64,000 nt of DNA, taken from assembly GCA_014529385.2 (NCBI GenBank), contig CM043945.1:141152241-141216240 (forward strand), written 5' to 3'. The DNA is from Adiantum capillus-veneris (lineage: Eukaryota; Streptophyta; Polypodiopsida; Polypodiales; Pteridaceae). This document shows, one piece after another, positions 32,534-43,172 of this stretch. Below the pieces are notes generated by a model that was not told the DNA's origin, made no database searches, and was given only the letters and a program-made list of their open reading frames with translations. Each line of letters opens with the position of its first letter. Within the stretch, counting starts at the first letter, position 1. A program made the translations under genes and the position numbers.

Positions 32534-35416
32534 CTACCTGGCATGATACAATTTAAGATGCAATCCATTTACCCTTGACTTATGTAGAAACTCATCCAGG
32601 TTAGCCAGTTGATATGTGCCATTTGGAAAACACTCCACTACCTTGAAAGGGCCTTCCCACTTAATTTGAAACTTCTTTTGGAAGGTGTTGTCCAGCTTAC
32701 TGCTGTAGTGCAAAACCAAGTCATGTTTCTTGATACCCTTACTTTTGACCTGTTCATTTATCTTTGCCAAAGCCTTATCCTGCATCTGCCCATAATGCTC
32801 CAATGCACTCATCCTATCCAACTGGACCTCTTGTAACTGCAAGAGCCTCTCTTTGAATGCATCACTAGGCGTCCCAAGCAACTTCTCTAACATCTTGACC
32901 GTAGGCAACTCTACCTCCACAGGCAATAGTGCTTCCTTTCCATACACCAAATGAAATGGAGTAAACCCAGTACCTGTCTTCATCGAAGTACGGTAAGCCC
33001 ATAATGCACTAGGCAATTCCAAATCCCAATTCTTTCCTTGGTGCTCTGTCACTTTAGAAAGAATTTGTACCAACTCACCATTGAATCTTTCATTTAAGAC
33101 ATTACACTGCGGGTAATAAGGAGTGGTATGCTGGTGCCTAATCTTCATCTTTGTGCATAAGAAGTCTAGCAGTTTAGCTCGAAAGCCAGGCCCCTTATCT
33201 GAAAGTAGCTCCAGTGGCACCCCAAACTTGCAACATATTTCATCATATTTTGCCACATCCTTTGTAGTGATTTGTTTTACTGCTATAGCCTCTACCCATC
33301 TAGAAAGATAGTCCACTGTCGTCAAAATATAGCTTTTGCCCCTGCTTGTGATAGGTAACGGGCCTATTGCATCAATCCCCCACTTTTCAAACACATCAAA
33401 CGCCATAATGGTTTTTCGTAGCTCTGGCTTCAACACTCTCTTCCCAAATGCTTGACACCTATTGCAAGACCTACACCAATGGTGAACATCCTTGTGCAAA
33501 CTAGGCCATACATACCCCTCTTGCAAAATCTTATGCAAGGTGATCTTTAGAGCAAAATGGACACCACATGCGCCTTCATGATTCTCTTCCAACACTCTGT
33601 AAAGCTCCTCCCGCCAAGGTACACGTCTCAACACGAGATCAGCCCCTTTCATGTATAAGACATCACGAATCAATTTGTACCTGTATGCTCTACGCACAAA
33701 TCCATACTTCTTAGACTTATGAATCTCCTTTGGAATGATTCCTGTTAGCAAAAACTCCTCTTCTTGAGCCAAACTTTCGCGGCCATGATAAAGAGGTAAA
33801 TTGGTCCTCAACACGAATAGCTCCCCAATCATGCCTTGAGCTGCTTCATGTGCCTCTCCATTTAGAGCACGTTCAATGTGTCTGATGCTCCATGCTTCAA
33901 ACTTTTTTAACAGGCCTTTAATTCTAAAGCACATTTCCTTCAATGAGGTGTTCTTGCTCTTCCACACACCCAGCACTTGCTTCACCACTAACAAGGCATC
34001 ACCTTTTATGCTCAACCTTCGAACCCCATGCTTCAAACAAATGTGTAATCCGGCTTCCAATGTAGCATATTCCGCCTCATTGTTACTATGCGCATCCAAT
34101 TTGAACCCTCTCTTGCATACTAGCTTCCCCTCTGGATCATAAAGTGCTATATCCCCTGAAGCTGCATCATGGCTCTTTCTGTATGAACCATCAAAGAACA
34201 ACACATGTGCATTGCTGATCTGTGGCACTTCTTCAACTACCTTTCTCACCACCTCTTCCTTAACAATAAGGGGACTCTCCTTGTAGGTCAATAAATTAGC
34301 TAGGGTAGCCCTTGTACTATCTTCCACTAGAAAAGAGAACTCAAACTCTTGCAGCTCAATTACCCATTTCTTCACCACATTTGACATGTTAGTATCATTA
34401 ATTAACTGTGGCAAAAAGGAATAACTCGTCAAGAAAACAAAAGGCCGTGGTAGCAAGTAATGACGAAATCCTCGACAAGCAAATATTACACTGGCCATCA
34501 CTAGCTCTACTTCCGATAACTTTCTCTCCGCTACCAACTTCACTCGGCTTGCACAATACACTGGCCTCATATAATGGCTGCCCTTCCCCTTTTGCAATAG
34601 CATGGATCCAATGGCATCATCCCCTACTGATGGATTTACATAAAAAACTTTCTCCCAATCAGGAGCCTGCATGGCTGACAACCCCCCTAACACCTCTTTC
34701 ACCTCTTGAAACACTTCTTCACACTTGTCATCCCATTGCAATGGATCATGCTTTGCCACTTGCTGTAATGGATAAAGAAGCTTCGAAGACAATGGAATAA
34801 ACCATGCCATGTACTTCACTTTGTGTAATAAGGTTGCCAATTGCTTCGTACTCATAGGTGATGGAAGAAGAATAATAGACTTAACCTTGTCTGGATCAGC
34901 CTCAATGCCATTTTCTGACACCATGTGGCCCAATAACTTCACCATTGGCTGTGCTAGATGACATTTCTTTGGATTTAGTTGTCCTCCACATTCATCATAT
35001 CGAGCCAATACCATTTGCAGCTTCTCATGGTGATCAGCCCTACTGCTATAGACACAGAAGTCAGCCATACAAGCTTTAACACAACTACCAATGAATGGTT
35101 CCAACACCCAATTTTCTCTCTCTTGATAGAAGGAAGGTCCATTTGACAACCCAAATGGCAATATTGTGTAGCAATAGCAGCCCCATGGCGTAATAAAAGT
35201 TGTCTTTGTGCAGTCTTTAAGAGCAATCTTCAATTGAAAATAGCCTGAAAAACCATCACACACACTGTACCTCTCATAACCTGCCACTGAATCCAAGATC
35301 TGATCGATGAATGGAAGAGGATATGGGTTCTTCTTAGTGGCTGCGTTTAAGGGTTTAAAATCCACACAAATTCTCCACTTCCCATCCTTCTTTGGACTGA
35401 CTACAACTGGACTCAC
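32534..35416 (-). CDS. Tat-like pol: RT, RNase H, second RNase H, integrase (fossil)
   Basis: A 960-codon frame. Reverse transcriptase (from residue 1): SPVVVSPKKDGKWRICVDFK, PYPLPFIDQILD, FSGYFQL, LPFGLSNGPSF and the DFCVYS catalytic position. RNase H follows near residues 250-350. The archaeal-type RNase H is at about 400-530 (FFDGSYRK, NNEAEYATLEAGL, IKGDALLVVKQV, HIERALNGEAHEAA) with its acidic residues. Integrase is at about 600-960: zinc-binding part (HEGACGVHF, WCRSCNRCQAFG), core (FEKWGIDAIGPLP, LLSDKGPGF, YYPQCNVLNERFN) and a C-terminal KWEGPFKVVE region. The reverse transcriptase N-terminus lies in the next frame upstream. Confidence 0.92.
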   Translation of the reverse strand: MSPVVVSPKKDGKWRICVDFKPLNAATKKNPYPLPFIDQILDSVAGYERYSVCDGFSGYFQLKIALKDCTKTTFITPWGCYCYTILPFGLSNGPSFYQERENWVLEPFIGSCVKACMADFCVYSSRADHHEKLQMVLARYDECGGQLNPKKCHLAQPMVKLLGHMVSENGIEADPDKVKSIILLPSPMSTKQLATLLHKVKYMAWFIPLSSKLLYPLQQVAKHDPLQWDDKCEEVFQEVKEVLGGLSAMQAPDWEKVFYVNPSVGDDAIGSMLLQKGKGSHYMRPVYCASRVKLVAERKLSEVELVMASVIFACRGFRHYLLPRPFVFLTSYSFLPQLINDTNMSNVVKKWVIELQEFEFSFLVEDSTRATLANLLTYKESPLIVKEEVVRKVVEEVPQISNAHVLFFDGSYRKSHDAASGDIALYDPEGKLVCKRGFKLDAHSNNEAEYATLEAGLHICLKHGVRRLSIKGDALLVVKQVLGVWKSKNTSLKEMCFRIKGLLKKFEAWSIRHIERALNGEAHEAAQGMIGELFVLRTNLPLYHGRESLAQEEEFLLTGIIPKEIHKSKKYGFVRRAYRYKLIRDVLYMKGADLVLRRVPWREELYRVLEENHEGACGVHFALKITLHKILQEGYVWPSLHKDVHHWCRSCNRCQAFGKRVLKPELRKTIMAFDVFEKWGIDAIGPLPITSRGKSYILTTVDYLSRWVEAIAVKQITTKDVAKYDEICCKFGVPLELLSDKGPGFRAKLLDFLCTKMKIRHQHTTPYYPQCNVLNERFNGELVQILSKVTEHQGKNWDLELPSALWAYRTSMKTGTGFTPFHLVYGKEALLPVEVELPTVKMLEKLLGTPSDAFKERLLQLQEVQLDRMSALEHYGQMQDKALAKINEQVKSKGIKKHDLVLHYSSKLDNTFQKKFQIKWEGPFKVVECFPNGTYQLANLDEFLHKSRVNGLHLKLYHAR

Positions 35417-35419
35417 CCA

Positions 35420-35884
35420 TTATGTGGTCTCCACTGGAACTATGAACTCTGCCTTCAATAACTTGTCCACCTCTACCCGCAAGGCTTCCATTTGCTCTTG
35501 ACCCATCCTTCTTAGCCTTTGCCACACTGGCTTAGCACCTTCTTTCAGCTCTATATACATCTCTTCACCCTTGAACCCTCTGATCTCTTTATATGAAGTA
35601 ATGAACAAATCAGCAAAACTAGCCAGCATATGCAAAAATATATCCTTGTCCATAGCTGAGACGTCTCCACTAATCATTTGCGTCATTAATTCCTACTTCT
35701 TTGACAACTCAACCTTGGTTTGCATCAACCCTTCAATCACTTCATAAGGCCCTTCACTTTCATCTTCAACCTCATTCGCAAATGCAACTAAACCAATCTC
35801 CTGGATTTCTTTGTCCATCAAAAGAAATGCAACACCAGCATCCTCATCACTGCTGGTAGTGCTATCACTGTCCTCATCTGTCAC
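35420..35884 (-). pseudogene. Tat-like protease-RT linker and RT N-terminus (fossil)
   Basis: Frames 35420-35686 (FADLFITSYKEIRGFKG, VWQRLRRMGQEQMEALRVEVDKLLKAEFIVPV) and 35693-35884 (acidic, ending with VIEGLMQTKVELSKK). They give the usual lead into Ty3 reverse transcriptase: a DLF/Y-like motif, then the R-R-----------V--L--A-FI block. Confidence 0.85.
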
Positions 35885-35922
35885 CGTGGAAGAGTCTTCA
35901 TCACTAGACTCATCCTAATCTC

Positions 35923-36399
35923 TTAAATCTCCTCTAATCGTTTCCTTGTGTCCATATTATAAAGCTTCTTGGTACCTATCTTTCCATAGAGGCTAATCGT
36001 ACCATGTCGCCAATCTTGAACAGCTCCCACTGCACGTAACCATGGTCTTCCCAGTATAATAGGATATGCTCCCAACCCTGCTGGCATCACATGAAAATCA
36101 ACCACTGCCTTTGCATCATATGCCTCCACTTCTAAGCTCTTTACAACACCTAAGCATTTTACTTTTTGATGGTTTGCCAATCTGATCTGAAAACCTGACA
36201 CCCCAGCCACTGTGAGACCCATCTTCTCAACGCATGAGTGTGTTATGACGCATATTTGGGCTCCGCCATCCACGTAACCTTGTCCCAAATTTTTCCTTTT
36301 ATGCCACACATCTACTATTGGACAAATATTTGGTAGCTCATCCATTGCCAACACCTTTACTGAGCCTCTCTCTGGCTCTTTCTCCATTGGGTTAACCAT
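35923..36399 (-). CDS. Tat-like protease (fossil)
   Basis: YVDGGAQICVITHSCVEKMGL stands at the active-site position of retropepsins, and GAYPIILGRPWLRAVGAVQDW is the conserved second motif (ILGRPWL). Length and place between gag and reverse transcriptase fit. It cuts the polyprotein. Confidence 0.85.
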   Translation of the reverse strand: MVNPMEKEPERGSVKVLAMDELPNICPIVDVWHKRKNLGQGYVDGGAQICVITHSCVEKMGLTVAGVSGFQIRLANHQKVKCLGVVKSLEVEAYDAKAVVDFHVMPAGLGAYPIILGRPWLRAVGAVQDWRHGTISLYGKIGTKKLYNMDTRKRLEEI

Positions 36400-36408
36400 C
36401 CTCTTCCA

Positions 36409-37764
36409 CTAACGCTTTAGCTTAGGCACCATCTCTATAAGCTGCCCAAAAGTAACATCTGCCTTCCTGCTCGTCAGATCCTCCCTCAAGTCATAGCTTA
36501 ATTGCCCATCCCCTAGTGGAAAATCTGAAACATGAAACTTTCGACGAGCTCTCCTTTTCCTCTTGGCCTTGACATCCTCGCCTTCATGGCTCTTTTCCTT
36601 CTTCTTGCTAGGACCTGGGACACTTCTTCCTTCCTTTTCCTCTGTCGTCCTCTTCCCAATAGGCATCACTAATGTATCCTCTAGCTTTCATGCCTTCTCC
36701 AAGGTGACTACACTTAGCACTTTTGTCTTTCCCTTTTCCTCCTGGGTTAATCCGCTGGTTCCTTCATCTCCCTTAATTTCGATGCCATAATCATTTGACC
36801 TAGTTAGCACCTGTCTTGGCAATGGATACATGTCTCCCCCCATCCTTGGTGGCTTATCACATTGCAGGCTGATGTGACCCAACTCTCCACAATTATAACA
36901 TGTGGGCGTCTGCCTCCAAAACCTACCATTGCTTTGTCCAACACCATTCCTAGGCCTTTCTTCACCTCCTGACTGATTTGCAAACCTCCCTCCACCTCGA
37001 TTATTTCCCACTTGACCTAGCATGTTTAGGCTGAGATTCTTCATCAAATCTACCATTTGCCTCATGTCTTGCCTTAGCCCATCATCTTGCACTGCTGTAG
37101 TGACCACTGCTGGCATAACCTGAGTAGTAATAGGAACTACTCGTTCATGATGAACCCCTGACATGCGCCCTTGTAAAGACTCTATAGGCTGAAATTCAGA
37201 CCTCATTGGCAAAGACTCCACCCCTAACTGGCTCATTTTCCTCAGCTTCCACTCTTTGTTCCTTGCTACCTCTAGTGCATCCTCATATGTCCTAGGATTC
37301 TTTAGCTCCACTCTCCAACGTATATTCTCCCAAAGACCAGCCAAGAACCTATCCTTCTTCATCATGTCAGGCAGGCGTACCTGTGGTGCTAAATCCTTGC
37401 ACATTCGCTCCCATGCCAATGAAAACTTAGGTATGTACGCATCTACTGGCTCACCTTCCTTGTGCACCAAACCTTGTACTTCTTGCCACACTTTGTCAGA
37501 ATCTTCTATCTTCACAAACTCCACTTCCAACCCATGTTGTAGATTGTCCCAACTCAACCTTACAGGTGGATCATCCACACGCAACTCCTCTTCAAATGCT
37601 TTAGACCAAACTCGTGCATCACTCTTCAAACAAATTTGGAGAAGGCGTAACATCTGTGCAGGTTCATGAATCTAGTTGCTAATGCAGGCAACCTCCATCT
37701 TTTCCAGAAAGTCCTCCACATCTTCATCACTTCTTCCATGAAACTCCGGATAAGAGAAAGCCAT
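36409..37764 (-). pseudogene. Tat-like gag (fossil)
   Basis: The frame 36688-37653 carries a Ty3-type gag core (WSKAFEEELR, LSWDNLQHGLEVEFVK, EGEPVDAYIPKFSLAWERM, RFLAGLWENIRW) and a CCHC knuckle (CYNCGELGHISLQC). The likely start is the ATG at 37764 (MAFSYPEFHGRSDEDVEDFL). 36409-36669 is a Lys/Arg/Glu-rich tail between gag and protease. Confidence 0.88.
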
Positions 37765-38800
37765 GGCTACGAAAATTATGATGCTTTGAGAACCCCTTCG
37801 AACACACGTGCAAGAACCCAAAACTTTTCACTACCCAATCCCCAGAAACTTCAATGGAGCTCAGCTTTAGATAAGGACAAACTCATGCACATCAAATGAG
37901 TTTTCATAGTTAATCATCGGAATGACAACAGGCAAAGGACATTCCAGGATCTCTCTCAATCTTCTTGGCCCAAACATAAAGACTATGCGCTGCTGGAAAA
38001 AGATCTTCCTGGACACATGAACATTTATCTGGATTCTCTGAGTTAAATGAAAAGGAGTGAATTGAGGGCCATTTTGATCATCCATTAAAGCCAACCATGA
38101 AGCTCCCAAGAAGGCACACCTGACTCAACCACTGATTTTGCCAAAATTTCAGCAGCATAACAACATAAATGGCTCAAAATACTAAAAAACCATCCATCAT
38201 AACTTGGGAAAATTTCGACAGAGTTTCCCCAGAAGTAGAGCAGTAGGAACCCAAAATATAGACTCTCTATGTATGCATAAACTGTCAACAATAGAACCCG
38301 AGCATCAAGTAGGACTCACTAGTACATAGCCTATGGCGAGGTCACGAAAAGGGTGCTCCAGCTACCTGTATCACCGAAAGGATCTCCACATTTGAGAATC
38401 CCCCAGCTCAATAAAAACCTCACGCTATCGACCCTCACACGAAAGCTAATGCAAATCGCGTATAGTCAAGTCTCAAAAATGACTATCTTCCAGACCAAGT
38501 CTCAGAAATGGCTGGGACTGCCAAATAAAACCATATATGGCTCCACAAAGGCGTACAATGGTAGTTTCCACAAGTAACGTACAATCCAGCAGACAATGCG
38601 CTCAAATAGGCGCCAAGTGATGCATACCCACAACAACTGCAAGTGACATCACTGCTAGTATATCACTGTACTCCAGCTACCTGTACCTATGTGAATCACC
38701 TGTACCTGTACCTGTCCCTGTAACCTATAATCTGCAACCTGCAACCTGTAATCCCGAAGCTCGAAGCTCGAAGCTCGAAGCAGAAGGTACTCGAAGAAGA
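37765..38800 (-). other. Tat-like 5' leader
   Basis: About 1 kb of non-coding DNA between the primer site and gag. Near the primer site it holds short tandem repeats (38690-38790): several ACCTGT units and four GAAGCTC units in a row. Confidence 0.7.
38690..38790. repeat. Short tandem repeats in the Tat-like leader
   Basis: ACCTGT-type hexamers (about 38690-38750) are followed by the 7-mer GAAGCTC repeated four times (38757-38784). Replication slippage next to the primer site would explain them. Confidence 0.85.
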
Positions 38801-38802
38801 TC

Positions 38803-38819
38803 CTCCGTGGGGGCGCCAA
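38803..38819 (-). other. Tat-like primer binding site
   Basis: On the minus strand TTGGCGCCCCCACGGAG, a few bases inside the 5' LTR. The TGGCGCC core is the primer class used by Tat/Athila elements, unlike the initiator-Met primers of the other elements here. Which tRNA it matches was not determined. Confidence 0.7.
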
Positions 38820-38824
38820 AAGAA

Positions 38825-39964
38825 TGTGAGCGGGATGAAACACACACACAGCGCCTCTATAACGACCCGACACACACTCTTGGGAAGATACACACACATA
38901 CTATGGGGCACCACTCGGCTTAGACAACACACTTGGCCGAGACAGGGAACACACCTCTGGAGTGAGAGGAGAGAGACTATCCACTTGCCCACTCCACACA
39001 GACACACACACACACACACCCAAAAAACTCAGCTCAAAAGAGGATAATTTATGATGTTTAGATACAATTGAGCTTGGGCCAACACCATGGGGCAAATAGC
39101 TCACACAATATGGGTAAAATAAGCAAGATACAATCACAAACTAGAGCAGAAACTTTGCTCATAGGAGAAACTTACACAGAAAAACAGCAGGAAAAGAGTG
39201 AGGAATTTGGCAGAATGGACAGTGCCATCACGTCCGGAACGGCCCAAAACCCCAGTCTACAATGTCAAAGTGCTCAAATCCGACCTCAGATGAGCAGTTT
39301 TTCGGCCAAAACCGGCTTCAAAAACCCCAAAAACACACCTGCGGCTGTTCCTCCTCTCTTCTCCATGTTTTTTCTGGTCTTCTCTCTTTTTTTTCAGTTC
39401 CCACACTTAGCTTTATTACTTGGGCACCCTTGGCCTTTTAGATGACCGCAAACAGACCCCGAACAGGCCAAAAACTGACCTCGCAGTGCATAGTTGTAAC
39501 CTTTTTGCATCATTCGCACACCTGGCACTCAACTTTTTTCCAATAATGCATCTCGCCACCACGTGAAGTGGCCCCAAAAAGTGGTCCTAATGATGAACTT
39601 TCTGCATAACTCTCACAAGAAAACACCCACGTTGTGTCCGTCCTCATCCGCGTGCAAATATTGACCTCGTTCGCCCTCCTGACGCCACTAGATGCCATCT
39701 GGCGCACCTGCTGACCTCATGTCGTCGGCCCGCGGATAGCTTCCTCGAGAAGTTTTAAGCACTACCAACTCCTCATTATTGTAGAAAAAATACACTGGTA
39801 CTGATAATAGTGAAAATCGATGCACTATGTACATGCTGCCCTACCTGTACACATGTGGGCCCCACGTAACCACCTGGCTATGGAAATTGGGCAATCCTTT
39901 ATTCGATGCACCATGCATGTGTATGTACATATGCGCAATCCCTTGCTCCAAAAAACTCATGACA
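38825..39964 (-). repeat. Tat-like 5' LTR
   Basis: 1140-bp partner of 31254-32391. Almost all differences fall in the first 650 bp (plus-strand order), while the last 480 bp are nearly identical. Confidence 0.95.
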
Positions 39965-40684
39965 ACGTCTGATTAGACGACGTCAGTCTAGACGTAGCGA
40001 GATAGCATTAGTTTTCTTATTTCATAGCATGTATAATGAGATAATGTGTATACATCTTTTGTAACTATTGAAAAACCATGTATTTTCTCAATAATGACAA
40101 TTGTGTTGTAACTATTACATTTGCAAAGCTTAAAAATTAAGTGATTTTGCCTATGATGTGTATAATTGTCATTGATTTACTTTTGTCAATTTACTTTTTT
40201 TCAATTACTTTTGTCAATTTTGTATCTTTATTCTGCAAACAGTACTATGCATGATGGAATTAATGGTTATATTGTCTTGTGGGTGACTACTTTGGGTCTA
40301 TACCTTGCATTTTCTTTCAAAGGTGAATCTGTGATTATCTTGGATTCATTTAGGTATACTTTAATCTAAAAACATTCAATATGGTTGATAGGTGGCAGGG
40401 CATTCAATTCCTTGCCACCCAAAATTTTTTACTCTCGGGCGTCGCTATAAGCATCTCTATATAAGGTTCTGCAATTTCACTATAAGCAGTGCTACAAAAG
40501 GACTGCAATTGTGCCTATAACCATAGCTATAGGAATCGCTATATGCATCGCTATATAGCGACACATATAGCGACACCTATAGTGACATTCCCGTAGAAAC
40601 GCTTTTAGCGATGTCGGGGAGTAAAAAAACCCAATTTATTTCCATCACCAAAAGTGTCACAAATGAACATAACTTCTTGTAGTG
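39965..40684 (+). mobile_element. CACTA right end with terminal repeat
   Basis: The piece of the CACTA element right of the Ty3 insertion. Its outer end, 40672-40684, is ACTTCTTGTAGTG, the complement of the CACTACAAGAAGT terminus typical of plant CACTA elements. Inside it, 40440-40620 holds many copies of a CGCTATA/TATAGCG word, matching the repeated subterminal motifs of this superfamily. The left terminus was not found, so the element is truncated or its left end is beyond recognition. Confidence 0.75.
40435..40620. repeat. CACTA subterminal repeats (CGCTATA words)
   Basis: The words GTCGCTATA, ATCGCTATA, TATAGCGAC and CTATAGTGAC recur in both orientations. In CACTA elements such subterminal repeats are transposase-binding sites; that role is inferred here from position and form. 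Confidence 0.75.
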
Positions 40685-41790
40685 TTTTCTCAAGGTTGAC
40701 GATGTCGATACCTCCTTCCTTTTGGCCCAAGTTCTCCTATTCACATTTGCAAGATGTACATCCATAGGAAAATATGCTTAGTAGTTGTAGTATGAGGTAT
40801 CCAATCTTTTGTCATGTGTCTAGATGAGCCAAGAAGGGCCCCGAAACTAAGTCAAGAAACCAAAAATGCTCCTCAAGATGAAGCGCTTCCAGGGTTGATC
40901 CAATGCATGAATGAGATCCAGCTAAATGTGAGTTGCATATGGCCACCAAGGAAAAGATCTTGGGATTATTTACATAGTCAATATGAGTGGAATCAAGGGT
41001 TGAAAACTCATTGAAAATTCACAGGTTTCAGGTCCATTCATAGGGCCAAAAACATAGTAGATTTGGTAGCTATGGATCATCGAAGGTGCAACTAAAGGTA
41101 TAGGCAGAGGGTGGAGCAGCAATGGGTCGCCTTGATGAGAAAGAAGGGGATAAGAGTAAGGGGAGTCCAGGTGGCAAGCATCCTCATGCAATGGACTCAT
41201 CAAGATACCCAAAACATCTTTTCAAAATTTGCTACATTTTTAGCCCTCTGAATGCACCTCAAATTTCATTTTTTGAAGCTAGCAATCAGCCTTGAATCCA
41301 GTCATATTAAGTGTGCAAATCAGTCCCGGATCTTCTCATTGGTGGCCATGGATGGCCAAAGATGCACTAAATATATATGGGTAGAGGATGGAGCAGCACA
41401 AACTTGCATTGATAAGCCAAGAAGGGGCGGGAGTTAGGGGAATCTAGGTTGCCAAATTGCTACTATAGTCTACAATGGCTTCATTAGGATAGCAAAAACA
41501 CTCTTCTAGAGTGTGGACTCCTGTGTATATCTTGCCTAGATATGCAAGATTGCATTTTGAGAGATGAAGCATGCAAGACTAAAGAGCTCTTCGGTCACTC
41601 AATACCTTCAATGTTGAGCAACTCTATTGCCCATTGTCATGAATAGACAGCCTCATTACTAAACAGCCCTTAACCGAGCAACGTGACCTGAGAGGGAAAA
41701 GTTGGCCACATGCGGAGACACCATGTGTGGATAGAACGTATACGTATGTTGTAACCCACTTCTATACTATGGAGAGTCTTTTGCAAAATA
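40685..41790. repeat. Dispersed repeat family R, copy 1
   Basis: Aligns by eye with 47035-48130 along its whole length, for example catttgcaagatgtacatcc / catttgcatgatgtacaacc. Internally it is made of about three related units of 277-311 bp. The marker gatgagccaagaagg occurs at 40823, 41134 (gatgagaaagaagg) and 41411 (gataagccaagaagg). The CACTA terminus abuts its left end, so the CACTA element probably inserted in it. It has no coding content, and its class is unknown. Confidence 0.75.
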
Positions 41791-41804
41791 AAAATGTTGT
41801 TTTG

Positions 41805-42660
41805 GAGACATTTTTTTTGCGTTGGTTTCTATGGGTGGGAAGCAAAGCAACCAGAACAAGTAAAAATAAAGGTTCGATCCATGAAAGTGCTAATTGATGA
41901 TAGGCACTTTTGGTCTGATGATGGGTACACATACTTGGTAATGAGACCTGTGATGATATCTTTACGCCAGCTTGATCTTAAGTTACCCAATATAGGGAAG
42001 GTGTACATGGGCTGGTATAATGTTTAGGAGAGCTTGAACTCTCCTTCATAGCCAAAAATTGTTTGATCAAGCCGTGGAGAGCACCTTTTAATAAGGCTAA
42101 AAGAGCTATTTGAAATAAGTATGTACATGCTCGATGGGTTATTGCACATAGCCCACTACTCAATGTTGCTTTTCATCTTGATCTAGAGTACTGGAACATT
42201 AATCATGATGAAATAGATGAGGAGGTGATTGAAAACTTCTACGATATGGTAAGTAATTCTACAACAATCGAGATGATTAAGCCCAAGTAGTCATCGACCT
42301 GACAAAGTACTGATTAAAGGATGGACTTTTCAATTTGAAGTTTGTACAAAACCATGCATCAAAACAACCAGCATGGAGATGGTGGCTCATGAACGGTGCT
42401 TTAGTGCCTACATAGCATCGATTGAACGTTAGGGTTCTTGCACAATGTGCTGCCATTTAAAGTTAGAAGAGAAACTGGAGTACGTACAACTATTTACACT
42501 CGACTATTCGTAATCAGTTTCTCAATGATCGAGCCAAGAAATTGGTTTACCTATATTGAAATCACAGGCTTCTTAGAAATATTCAATCAGAAATGTATGA
42601 AGATGATAGACCACAGTGGATTGTGGATATGAATGAAGATGACCAGGAGCAAGGGGAAGA
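41805..42660 (+). pseudogene. hAT-type transposase remnant
   Basis: Three blocks in order match the second half of plant hAT transposases. 41810-42027: DRHFWSDDGYTYLVMRPVMISLRQLD, then PNIGKVYMGWYNV (family: W---------PI---LR--D---P--G-VY). 42120-42260: YVHARWVIAHSPLL then LDLEYWN. 42460-42580: RNWSTYNYLHSTIRNQ then NDRAKKLVYLY, the C-terminal dimerisation motif (C-RNWS-----H---RN-L----A--LVY). It contains at least two stops and frame changes. The N-terminal zinc finger and terminal repeats were not seen. Confidence 0.8.
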
Positions 42661-43172
42661 GGTGACATTCAAAGAACTTGAGCATTGTGAGCTTGGTGTA
42701 TGTATTTTGCTTGAATTGCATGCGAACCTTGAGGTGGATCATTTCCTCCTACTTGGCAATAGAGGGCATTGTGGATCAACAATGTAAACATAGATAGAAT
42801 TGTAGGTTTGTTGTGCTGAACAACTGAATGTCATGTAAACCCTTTTTTTGTGGCTTGTGGCCCGTGGGCCGAGTGATATACCACAATTTTTATTTTAATG
42901 TCATTTAACACTATAGTCTGACTATTGTCATTTATGAATTTAAAAAGTATCATAAATTTTTTTTGGAATTCCAATGGGAGACTTTATACACTTTTCATTG
43001 ATAACAATATTACTTTATGCACCAAGGAAGACTATCAAACCTTCATGGACCAATTTACCGACATTCAAAAAGTCACAAGAAGTTTTACAAGCCTTCAATG
43101 CTCATTGCAAGGGAGAAATATACAAGGACCATCGTGTCATTGCAATCCACTCCAGGTTAAGATGTTTACAAT
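42661..43172. other. No clear gene
   Basis: An acidic stretch to about 42785 may be the hAT tail. The frame at 42925-43242 has no recognisable domain and is not called. Confidence 0.4.

Larger units (their letters stand above)
31254..39964 (-). mobile_element. Ty3 element, Tat-like, nearly whole and young
   Basis: An 8.7-kb LTR element on the minus strand. LTRs are 31254-32391 (3') and 38825-39964 (5'), with a 4-bp direct repeat acgt at 31250-31253 and 39965-39968. The primer site and polypurine tract are present. Order: leader, gag with a CCHC knuckle, protease, reverse transcriptase, RNase H, a second RNase H, integrase. The second (archaeal-type) RNase H is the hallmark of the Tat clade. 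The LTRs differ at about 35 of 1138 positions (3%), the lowest in the window, and the main frame is 960 codons long. It looks nearly whole, with a few breaks. Confidence 0.93.

Noticed and set aside
38826-39445. Open frames inside the Tat-like LTRs (also 31148-31474 and 31937-32134)
   Set aside because: The same frames appear in both LTR copies and carry no domain. They are LTR sequence.
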